Positions 34,966 through 41,953 of a DNA stretch of 55,734 bases are shown here, piece after piece (position 1 is the first letter of the stretch; each line of letters starts with the position of its first letter). The DNA is from Paenibacillus allorhizosphaerae (lineage in GTDB: Bacteria; Bacillota; Bacilli; Paenibacillales; NBRC-103111). The notes beneath the pieces are model-generated. The model was not told where the DNA came from. It saw nothing but the letters and a program-made list of their open reading frames with translations, and did not search any database. The DNA lies in contig NZ_CAJVCE010000035.1 in NCBI RefSeq assembly GCF_910594985.1, forward strand, positions 1 to 55,734, read 5' to 3'. The position numbers and the translations under genes were made by a program.

Positions 34966-35604
34966 GAAACCTCCCGTAAATAGGTGTATGCGATCATGCA
35001 AGCGCAAAACGATGTTGATTGTTCAAAGGACGCATTCGTTCCTCGGTGAATGGAAATGCCTGGGGTCTGTCAGCATATAGGAATATGCCTTAATCCGTAA
35101 GATGAGGTCTCATCCGGGTGTAAGAGGATGCAGAGGACTTGCAATGAGGACATAATTTTATGGAAAAATAAAACAGTTTTACTCTCAAATCTGCGGATAG
35201 AATACGCCTAGTTTACACACGGTGAAACGCTTACATTTCAGTCCGTGCGGAGTGCCGAACTATTCTTTTTCCATATGTTCTTCACTTTCACCCCCTATCC
35301 ATACTCATCAAAATGCATGAAATAACGTCAAAAGTAAATGAACTGATACGAGAAAAGCTTACCACAGCATCCAGAATTTTGAAAATTGCAATAAGGCGAC
35401 AGCTCACTTTGAAATTATGACATCGTCTTACCAAAGGTTAATTACAACACAACGGGCATCAGCGACGGTTGCTTCAGAATTACTGCGGCGAAGTTATGCT
35501 TCCTAATAAAAAAATCCCTGAATAGGACTTTTTAGCCTCTATCACCTCAGCACATGGTTATGAACACGTTTTAACATTATTTTTATATAATTAATGAGTT
35601 GAAA
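34966..35604. other. 640-bp stretch without a gene
   Basis: No frame with a ribosome binding site and family resemblance is seen. The stretch has many short A/T-rich runs and a cre-like TGTAAGCGTTTCAC on the minus strand (about 35236-35223), one base short of the consensus spacing. A weak hairpin, TCC-CTGAATA-GGA, lies at 35512-35530. It marks the change from GC-rich to AT-rich sequence. Confidence 0.5.
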
Positions 35605-35790
35605 CTATCCTGCCTCTTTTTTTTTTGCGGTATGCACCTCGAACAGCTCGTTAGCGGTCTGCTCAGCGCGTCGTTTTTTCTCAAAATAACGGGTTACTGC
35701 ATCCTCTGCTGCTCGATCTATCGATTCCACCTGGCGGTCTTGTCTCCGTTTGTCATCGTCAATTGCGCCCATTGCACCCATTCCTTCCAT
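35605..35790 (-). CDS. small charged protein, 61 aa
   Basis: A 61-codon frame starts at ATG 35790, with AGGGG 8-9 nt upstream. The product begins MEGMGAMGAIDDDKRRQ and is rich in Arg, Lys, Glu and Asp with a helical pattern (AAEDAVTRYFEKKRRAEQTA). I recognise no family. The composition is protein-like, but the frame is short and could be the tail of a lost gene. Confidence 0.4.
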   Translation of the reverse strand: MEGMGAMGAIDDDKRRQDRQVESIDRAAEDAVTRYFEKKRRAEQTANELFEVHTAKKKEAG

Positions 35791-35861
35791 CTCTGTCCCC
35801 TAAAAGCAAACCGCGCTGATCATAGGACGAAAGTAAATGTGATTCGCAATGCAGTCCCACA

Positions 35862-35890
35862 CAATCGTACTCCGTTAGCTAAATTGTATT
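35862..35890. repeat. accessory repeat, right-box copy
   Basis: AATCGTACTCCGTTAGCTAA is a copy of the right box (consensus ATCGTTCYCCGTTAGTTGAGC). It overlaps the stop codon of the riboflavin kinase-like gene at 35875-35877. Confidence 0.6.
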
Positions 35891-36261
35891 TCTACAACAT
35901 CTCCATCTTTTATCATATAGTAGTCTCTAAGTTTTACATCGGTAGCAATTTCAACAATCGTTCTGGGGTGTTCACCGTGATCTGTTGCATTTCTGTCAGT
36001 CCTTAAAATAAAAGCTTTTCTGCCAAAAATCGTACATTCTTGAATGCTAACCGATACGGTACCGCCATACTCTTCTTTCTCTAAACGAATTACGTTGGAC
36101 GGTAAATCGTACGGTTCGTTAAGCTGAATATTTAATGTTCCTGGAAAAAAATCCATTCCCGTTTTTACTTTATAATAATCATGTAGTTTTTCTATCCAAT
36201 AAGAGAAATTACCCTGACCACTAACAACTTTCCCTTTTAGTATCTTTGTTTCCTGTCCCAT
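35875..36261 (-). CDS. archaeal-type CTP-dependent riboflavin kinase domain (DUF120)
   Basis: A 128-residue single-domain protein resembling archaeal RibK (DUF120), which phosphorylates riboflavin to FMN using CTP. Matching blocks are KGKVVSGQGNFSYWIEKL at the start, the signature FFPGTLNIQLNEP, the phosphate/base region with RTDRNATDHGEHPRTIVEIA, and the closing LRDYYMIKDGDVVEI. The ATG at 36261 follows GGAGG; upstream in-frame codons overlap that site. It lies 25 bp after a small secreted-protein gene in the same direction. Activity is untested. Confidence 0.75.
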   Translation of the reverse strand: MGQETKILKGKVVSGQGNFSYWIEKLHDYYKVKTGMDFFPGTLNIQLNEPYDLPSNVIRLEKEEYGGTVSVSIQECTIFGRKAFILRTDRNATDHGEHPRTIVEIATDVKLRDYYMIKDGDVVEIQFS

Positions 36262-36286
36262 ATTTTTGAAACCTCCAACCAAGACC

Positions 36287-36745
36287 TTACGTCTCCTTCT
36301 TCATTTCAAAGTAGTTTCCATTCCATAAGATAATCATTGTTTGTTCATCTTTAATAATTAAAAAGCTGCCAGGATTCATCCAGTTATTTATTTTTACAGT
36401 TTTAACCGATTTTGAGTTAATTCCAATGTCGCTTAATTGATTTCTGTATTCTTTCAAAAAATCATCGTCCGTTATTTCCAGCTCGTTATATTCAGGGTTC
36501 AGAATTTTATCCTTGTCAAAGGATGCTTTTTCTTTCGTGTAAGTCGCTTTCATGCCGATTATGCTATCATCAACAGCAGTCGATATAGGCGTAGAACCAA
36601 TGAACTTGTGAACGGTCCACTCACCGTAATATGAAGGCTTTGGAGTATCAGAAGGCGTTGGGGGCATATTTGAGATGTTTTTGCCAAAAGAGCAGATTAC
36701 CAGCACTATCAAAAGTAGTGTAGAACAGTAGAATGAATTTTTCAC
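36287..36745 (-). CDS. small secreted hypothetical protein
   Basis: A 152-residue protein starting at GTG 36745 after GGAGGTC. An N-terminal hydrophobic stretch (YCSTLLLIVLVICSFG) is a signal peptide or anchor; the CSFG end lacks a clean lipobox. The mature part contains YYGEWTVHKFIGSTPIST and ends with SFLIIKDEQTMIILWNGNYF, a pattern seen in lipocalin-like or copper-resistance-like small exoproteins, but I assign no function. It is upstream of the riboflavin kinase-like gene, probably one operon. Confidence 0.65.
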   Translation of the reverse strand: MKNSFYCSTLLLIVLVICSFGKNISNMPPTPSDTPKPSYYGEWTVHKFIGSTPISTAVDDSIIGMKATYTKEKASFDKDKILNPEYNELEITDDDFLKEYRNQLSDIGINSKSVKTVKINNWMNPGSFLIIKDEQTMIILWNGNYFEMKKET

Positions 36746-36800
36746 GCATTGACCTCCATTTAATATCTTCTATATACATAGACGAAGTAAAAACTTATAT

Positions 36801-36829
36801 AGTTTCGTAAATCTGCCCTTTAGCCACCC
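36801..36829. repeat. accessory repeat, left-box copy
   Basis: GTTTCGTAAATCTGCCCTTT followed by AGCCACC is a diverged left box (consensus GTTGAACAAATCTGCCCGTTAGC). It lies 55 bp upstream of the secreted-protein gene. Confidence 0.5.
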
Positions 36830-37041
36830 ATACCCTCTCGGGCACTACAGATAATGAAAATTTGGTGTGACGTTTTACTTCCTTACGGCCGGTGAGGTAG
36901 GTCGTTACGCTATGATGTCGCGAACCATCCGTTTGTCTGACTAAGACGACCATGGTGCACCAAGGAATGTCGCTTCTTTTTGGAAGAACACGGGGTAGAT
37001 TAACCCTTTGACTGGTTGTTGCTGAAGGCCAGCTATATATC

Positions 37042-37704
37042 ATGGGGCTGAGCAGCCGCGACATGATGAATGCCATGATCGAGGGAGATGAAAATCCTGC
37101 AAAGCTGGCTGCCTTCCCCGACCGTACGCTGAAAAAGAAGAAAGAAGAGCTCGAATTAGCCTTGCGTGGAAATATGATTGCCCATGGGCGGATTATGCTC
37201 AAAACGACGCTAACTCACGTCGATTTTCCTAATGAGCAAATTGTAGAACTGGATATGGAGGTAGCCAAACGGCTCGACCCTTTTCAGCAAGACATTGAGC
37301 GGCTGGATACGAACCCCGGAATCGCCAAGCGCACCGCGGAACAAATCTTAGCCGAGATTGGGACCGACGTTGGTTCGCGCTTCCCCTCCACTCATCTCTG
37401 TTCATGGGTAGGTCTGGTTCCAAGGCAGAACGAAAGGGCCGGTGAACGAAAATCCTCCAAAACTCGCAAAGGCAACAAATACCTCCGTTCAGCACTCATT
37501 GAAGTCGCCCATTCCGTTTGCAGATCCGACAATTACTTGGGAGCTCGGTACCGACGCATCGCAGCCCGAAAAGGCAGGCACCGAGCGGCCTTGGCGGTTG
37601 CCTACTCCATCATGACCATTGTTTACCATCTCCTCACGCGCGGCGAGGATTACAAAGATGATTTAATAAACACATGCACTTCAAAGAGACTGTGTCGGGG
37701 ATGA
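37042..37704 (+). pseudogene. IS110-family transposase, C-terminal remnant
   Basis: A 220-codon frame matches the C-terminal half of IS110/IS116/IS902 transposases: ERLDTNPGIAKRTAEQILAEIG, LCSWVGLVPRQNERAGERK and GNKYLRSALIEVAHS with the conserved serine region. The N-terminal DEDD catalytic half is absent; a stop lies at 37009-37011 in this frame. It is therefore an immobile fragment. It belongs to a different IS110 subgroup from the transposase at 54798. Confidence 0.85.
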
Positions 37705-37910
37705 GATAAAGTACTTGTCACCCGACATCAAACGAAACGCATCCTTCATATTCTCAAAAACAATCCCGAAATTCCCTTACATTTCCCGATTAATCCTGCC
37801 GAAAATTCACAGAAAAGAAGGAGTCCCTTCCTCTATAACAAAGGATTACCCGGCTGGTAAGATATGGAGGTAATAAAGGTATACATTTTATGAAAAAGGT
37901 GGAGAACACA

Positions 37911-38081
37911 ATGAAAAAATTTCGTTTTGCAGCCATGGCTTTTGCGGTAACAGCACTAGTGGCCCTAGGAGTCTCGGGACTCGGAACCTCAGGAGAGGCG
38001 GATGCTATGTATTACGGGTATGTGCCTAACGGGATGGGAGAAACTTTGGAAATGGCTTACTGGTGGTATTTCCTGAGGTAA
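37911..38081 (+). CDS. secreted aromatic-rich micro-peptide precursor, 56 aa
   Basis: A 56-residue precursor starts at ATG 37911 after GGTGGAG. It has a textbook signal peptide (MKKFRFAAMAFAVTALVALG) and a SPase I site after GEADA. The predicted mature product is only 24 residues; it starts MYYGYVPNG and ends AYWWYFLR, with eight aromatic residues and no cysteine. It has its own promoter-like upstream region and a terminator. Candidate roles are peptide pheromone, bacteriocin or membrane-active toxin; I recognise no family and claim none. Confidence 0.65.
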   Translation: MKKFRFAAMAFAVTALVALGVSGLGTSGEADAMYYGYVPNGMGETLEMAYWWYFLR

Positions 38082-38157
38082 GAGGAAAGCTTGTACCTCC
38101 GTAACTAAGCTCTTATGGGCAGCAAAAAAATATCTTATTCCGCAGGCAGAAAAAGAC

Positions 38158-38203
38158 GCCGTTATCTGAGTACAAAAACATGCAGATAACGGCTTATTCT
38201 TGT
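38158..38203 (+). terminator. terminator of the micro-peptide gene
   Basis: GCCGTTATCTG (38158-38168) pairs perfectly with CAGATAACGGC (38183-38193), followed by TTATTCTTGTT. Confidence 0.75.
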
Positions 38204-38234
38204 TAGGATTTCCTTTAAGTGTTTCGTTTTAAAA

Positions 38235-38316
38235 TGTACTTAATAACGCGGCTGCCGATCGATGCCGGGAGGCGCGTCTTAATTGTTTATTAAGTTAACG
38301 TACTCCGTCCCTCGGT
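38235..38316. repeat. accessory repeat, hairpin plus right box
   Basis: The hairpin CGCGGCTGCCGATCGATGCC, continuing GGGAGGCGCG, shares its GATCGATCCCG-like core with the copy at 52.6 kb. A diverged right box, AACGTACTCCGTCCC, follows at about 38298. Confidence 0.5.
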
Positions 38317-38538
38317 TTTAAGGGTTTATCTCTCGTATGCTCACTCATTCGCAGGATTCCATCACCCTGAGTGGCAGTCTTCGGAAGGAAAATAAGGTTC
38401 GAATCCCGAGAGTTCGCTGTTTTTGGCATGCGAGAATAGAAGAAACGTCCGGAACAATTTCCCTAGGCGTCTTTCTGCACGCACACTCCACAAGATCCCT
38501 GAAAGTTTACCATCCCACAGCTCGACGGGTCTATGCCC

Positions 38539-38839
38539 TTACATTCCTTCGTTACACTCTTGTCCCCATGCTTTAAGTTTATCAATTTCAGCTTGTTCTT
38601 TGAAATATGTGCAATGAGTTTCTGATTTAGGATCGCAAGGTAAGTCCCTGTTCTTACCCTGCCCTTCCATGCTGGTCTTGTATAACCCACTCTTCTGAAT
38701 TTAATTTCTTCGCTATTGAGCATGAATGCTTCGTAAAGACATCACCAACCGTCTGGTTATCACAAACTGCTCCCGAGAGGTGTACTTTACTGATATCATG
38801 CTGCAGGCCGGTACCATTGCCACAGGATGGGTCGGTCAT
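38539..38839 (-). pseudogene. frameshifted Cys-rich protein, unknown family
   Basis: The minus strand from 38839 reads MTDPSCGNGTGLQHDISKVH onward for 61 codons. Near 38660-38680 a +1 shift gives a continuous protein-like extension (GKNRDLPCDPKSETHCTYF, then KAWGQECNEGM) ending at TAA 38541-38539. The joined product would have six cysteines. I recognise no family. The frame is also open upstream of 38839 without a start (NHPSSRPFDLADM). It is either a decayed gene or an intact gene with one sequence error. Confidence 0.45.
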
Positions 38840-39021
38840 GTCTGCGAGATCAAATGGACGGCTGGATGGATGATTTTGGTGGATTTGTTCATAGAAAAAC
38901 AGTATATTATTTTTGGGTCAATATCGCAGAGTGTTCGTGTTCGATATTTGTTATTGGGATAACGCGCAAGTCGGGATATACGTTTAGGCTCAAATTATTT
39001 ATATTTGGGGAGGGCGTCGGC

Positions 39022-39834
39022 ATGGACAAGAATTCTGATTATAAAACAAACATTATAGGCGCTGGCGAGGTTGGCTGCGCCATCTCGGTCGACATGGACA
39101 AGAATTCTGTTTATAAAACAAACAGCTTCTATTGGGATACAAAAGGAAATGACTTCTTAGGAGCAATCGTGCTTCCTTTTTATGGAGCATTTGTCTCAGA
39201 AGAAAAATGCCAGCTTTTTGGCGATGTCTCAGGGAAAAAGATGCTGGAGATAGGCTGTGGAAACGGTAAATCCTTGCAATATCAGGGGGAACGCAAAGCA
39301 TCTGAACTATGGGCTGTGGGTATATCAGAAAAACAAATCGAAAAGGCAACGCAACATTTGAATGCATGCGGTCTTTCAGCAAAATTGATCTGTTCTCCCA
39401 TGGAAGAAGAATGTGGCATACCAATGGATTATTTTGACTTTGTTTATTCGATTTATGCCATAGGCTGGACCACCGACCTTGAGGGTACTTTTTGCCGGAT
39501 CGCTTCTTACCTTAAAAAAGACGGTGTATTTATTTTCAGTTGGTCTCACCCTATACACAAATGTGTTGTTGCAGAAAATAATATGCTTGCTTTTAAAAAA
39601 TGTTATTTCGATGAATCTTGGTATTCGGTATCTCTTGATGAAGGTGCGCTAACATTATCGGACCGTAAACTATCAACCTATGTGAATGCGTTGGCAAAAG
39701 CGGGATTTGTAATTGAGCAAATGATTGAGCAATCTGATGATGAAATTATGCAATCGCGGGACGATAACAGCAATTTTGCAAAAAAAGCAAAGATGCTTCC
39801 TGTAACTTTTGTAGTCAAAGCAAGAAAACTATAG
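39022..39834 (+). CDS. SAM-dependent methyltransferase, copy 1
   Basis: A 270-residue class I methyltransferase. Motif I is KKMLEIGCGNGKSLQYQGER, followed by SELWAVGISEKQIEKA and the motif IV region YFDFVYSIYAIGW. ATG 39022 follows GGGGAGGG. The first 23 residues (MDKNSDYKTNII...ISVD) look like a duplication of the following MDKNSVYKTN. In copy 2 (51643-52446) the equivalent strand reads GMDIS where this copy has AVGIS: the acidic SAM-ribose-binding residue is replaced by Gly, and the loop QYLGE is QYQGE. Copy 1 may therefore be impaired. Confidence 0.82.
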   Translation: MDKNSDYKTNIIGAGEVGCAISVDMDKNSVYKTNSFYWDTKGNDFLGAIVLPFYGAFVSEEKCQLFGDVSGKKMLEIGCGNGKSLQYQGERKASELWAVGISEKQIEKATQHLNACGLSAKLICSPMEEECGIPMDYFDFVYSIYAIGWTTDLEGTFCRIASYLKKDGVFIFSWSHPIHKCVVAENNMLAFKKCYFDESWYSVSLDEGALTLSDRKLSTYVNALAKAGFVIEQMIEQSDDEIMQSRDDNSNFAKKAKMLPVTFVVKARKL

Positions 39835-39835
39835 T

Positions 39836-39862
39836 ACTCCGTTAGCTTAACGCTCGTGATTT
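39836..39862. repeat. accessory repeat between two stop codons
   Basis: ACTCCGTTAGCTTAACGCTC lies directly after the methyltransferase stop (39834) and before the convergent rpiA stop (39863). The whole 28-bp gap is repeat. Confidence 0.6.
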
Positions 39863-40525
39863 TTATAAATCTACAATTGATCCATCCTGATAACCAACAA
39901 TTACTTTCGTTGCGATCTTTATAAATAGTCCATTATCTACGACTCCTGGTATCATGTTGATTGCGGTATGAAGGTCTTTTGGATGGTCTATATTTCCAAA
40001 ATCACAATCAACAATGTAATTTCCGTTATCTGTAATGAATGGTTTATTATCAACAATCCGTAATTTTGTAACACAACCGAGCTTACTTATTTTTTTCTGC
40101 GTAACCTCATATCCGAATTTTACTAATTCAACAGGTAAGGGGAATTTACCTAGTCGATTTACCTTTTTGCTTTCATCGACCACAATGATTAGTTCATTGC
40201 TAAAAGAAGCTACGATCTTCTCACGTAAGAGTGCGCCTCCACCACCTTTTATTAAGTTCCACTCGTCGTCGACCTCATCAGCTCCATCAATTGTAATATC
40301 AATTTCTTCAATCTTAGAAATTGATATTAACGGAATTCCTAATTCCTTAGCCAAATTTTCTGAGTTAATGGAAGTTGCTACAGCGTTTATACTTAGACCG
40401 CTCTTTACTTTCTGCCCCAATTTTTGAATAGCCCAATAAGTAGTAGACCCAGTACCTAAACCAACGACCATACCGTCACGTATATACTCCACAGCTTTCT
40501 CGGCCGCTACTCTTTTCGACTCCAT
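39863..40525 (-). CDS. rpiA: ribose-5-phosphate isomerase A
   Basis: A 220-residue enzyme of the pentose phosphate pathway that interconverts ribose-5-phosphate and ribulose-5-phosphate. The motifs VGLGTGSTTYWAI, the catalytic Asp pair in IDITIDGADEVD, KGGGGALLREKI with the catalytic Glu, and the C-terminal INMIPGVVDNGLFI are complete. GGGGGG precedes ATG 40525. Its AT-rich codon use differs from the left half of the window, and it sits among unrelated accessory genes, so it may be an acquired second copy. Confidence 0.95.
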   Translation of the reverse strand: MESKRVAAEKAVEYIRDGMVVGLGTGSTTYWAIQKLGQKVKSGLSINAVATSINSENLAKELGIPLISISKIEEIDITIDGADEVDDEWNLIKGGGGALLREKIVASFSNELIIVVDESKKVNRLGKFPLPVELVKFGYEVTQKKISKLGCVTKLRIVDNKPFITDNGNYIVDCDFGNIDHPKDLHTAINMIPGVVDNGLFIKIATKVIVGYQDGSIVDL

Positions 40526-40671
40526 ATGATCCCCCTAATAATCGCAATTTTTGTTTAACCATAACTACTTTTTATTAAATATGATTGTTCTTAAGCTGTC
40601 TTTAAAGCGCGAGCGCCTTAAATGCAAAACAACGATGGATTGGGTTCCATCACTAAGCTTACTAATCTAAT

Positions 40672-40703
40672 AAAAAAGGCCTCATGATCAATATCACGGA
40701 GGC
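40672..40703 (-). terminator. terminator of the 2OG oxygenase gene, linked to a repeat
   Basis: On the minus strand GCCTCCGTGAT pairs with ATCATGAGGC, followed by CTTTTTTA. Next to it ATCGTCCCCGTAAGTGGGCC (40717-40736) is a diverged right box of the accessory repeat. Confidence 0.7.
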
Positions 40704-40746
40704 ATTTTGCTGAGCATCGTCCCCGTAAGTGGGCCAATTTCGTCCT

Positions 40747-41382
40747 TTATATGTAGCGATTTCTTTGCCTTCTCATCCACTGGGTCGCTACCCATTTTTC
40801 CCCGATTGTAACGGGATTTCCCGCATGCAACGTCAGTTCATTTAAGCGATTATCGTTATAAAAATATTCAAAATAGACGGCACTTCCCTTTTTCGGCGTT
40901 ACTGCAAAACGAAGCGAGGGGAAATACGTTTCGCCTCCATTTTCCACGTCATTTAAATACATTACCAATGTGCTGATACGATTGTTTACAACGTTTCCGG
41001 CTGTAAAATAATCAAAATGGGGGTGATACTGTTCCCCGGCTTTATAATGTAAAATTTGCAACGGTTCAGCATGTGAAACCGGTATATTCATCAGTTCAGA
41101 AACTCTGGTCTCAATTTTTTGAATCAATTCATCTTCGCTTTCTTCAAAGAACATGCTGTTGCTTGTTCTAATATCGCTTTCTACGCGAGATTTGCCGATT
41201 TTAGCTCGCTGCATTCTATGTTTAGCTAAGTCAATCAACGCGTCGCATTCTTTGCAGCTTAAAACATTGTCCAATATTAAAATAAGCGGTTCTTCCATTT
41301 TGCTGACAACATGGATTTCTTTATCCTGGGTAAAAATTTTGTTTCCAAATGAATTCAAAATCGTCTGCTCTTTAATGGTCAT
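40747..41382 (-). CDS. 2-oxoglutarate/Fe(II) oxygenase, prolyl 4-hydroxylase-like
   Basis: A 211-residue dioxygenase of the prolyl-4-hydroxylase group. The iron ligands are HPHFD (His, Asp) and the distal His in LTLHAGNPV; GEKWVATQWMR carries the 2-oxoglutarate-binding basic region in the GNPVTIGEKW context. VESDIRTSNSMFF is another family block. Bacillus homologues hydroxylate proline in proteins such as collagen-like or EF-Tu substrates, but the target here is unknown. ATG 41382 follows GGAGG by 8 nt. Confidence 0.88.
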   Translation of the reverse strand: MTIKEQTILNSFGNKIFTQDKEIHVVSKMEEPLILILDNVLSCKECDALIDLAKHRMQRAKIGKSRVESDIRTSNSMFFEESEDELIQKIETRVSELMNIPVSHAEPLQILHYKAGEQYHPHFDYFTAGNVVNNRISTLVMYLNDVENGGETYFPSLRFAVTPKKGSAVYFEYFYNDNRLNELTLHAGNPVTIGEKWVATQWMRRQRNRYI

Positions 41383-41499
41383 CGCTGCATCCTCCATTAT
41401 TGAATACTGAGGAAGTAATTTTCATTATGTCAGTCGATTTAAACAGTTCTTCATAAAATTCTTATGTTTCAATTCTAGCATAGAAAACCTCTATAATAC

Positions 41500-41930
41500 C
41501 GTGTAGGCGGTATCCCCGGCGGTATTTTTATGTTTGGAGTCAACCTGGAGTGATAAACAGCCTTATACAATAACGACAGGTGCCAATGGGCGGTCATCAC
41601 TTTCGAAATCATTTGTGTGGAGAACGCACACGTAACTGCGGACTGCAGCATGTTTAGGGTCATTGAAGGATATAGTCAAAGACGAGGCCGTGCTTGGTAT
41701 GTCTTCTGCCCGTGATATGTTTATCCGGATTCGTAACGATGAACAATCGGACAGGCCGCAAATTGCTGTCGAACTGGAAGGACAAAACTCCAAAGAATTC
41801 GCCATCCCTTTTCAACAAAAGGCCCGGCTGCCCGTTAACGTGGACAAGCAGCTGATTCTTGGACCCAAGGCTTTTGGATGCAATCCCTTGGAGAAAAGCA
41901 AGGATTCGTCCGTCCCTATTGTAAGAAACA
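41500..41930 (+). other. unassigned stretch with protein-like fragment
   Basis: A rightward frame from 41663 (TTG, no ribosome binding site) reads KDIVKDEAVLGMSSARDMF, then QIAVELEGQNSKEFAIPF and NVDKQLILGPKAFG before running into the end of the MutS-like gene. It is protein-like but I recognise no family and see no start, so it may be a remnant. A hairpin built of repeated GCGGTAT units, AATACCG...CGGTATTTTT, is at 41497-41529. Confidence 0.3.
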
Positions 41931-41953
41931 CCACTAATCGCAGTACGCTTGGG

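Noticed and set aside
35221..35237. cre-like site (TGTAAGCGTTTCAC on the minus strand) upstream of the sugar-receptor gene
   Set aside because: It is one base short of the CcpA consensus spacing and about 255 bp from the gene start; too weak to call.
36795..37202. Leftward 135-codon frame upstream of the IS110 remnant
   Set aside because: Its first half is antisense to the IS110 coding region and its end is encoded by a repeat box; no start signal is visible.
38390..38425. GGTTCGAATCCCGAG resembles the T-arm of a tRNA
   Set aside because: The T-stem pairs poorly and no acceptor, D-arm or anticodon arm can be folded upstream; it could be a tRNA-end scrap but a tRNA gene is not supported.
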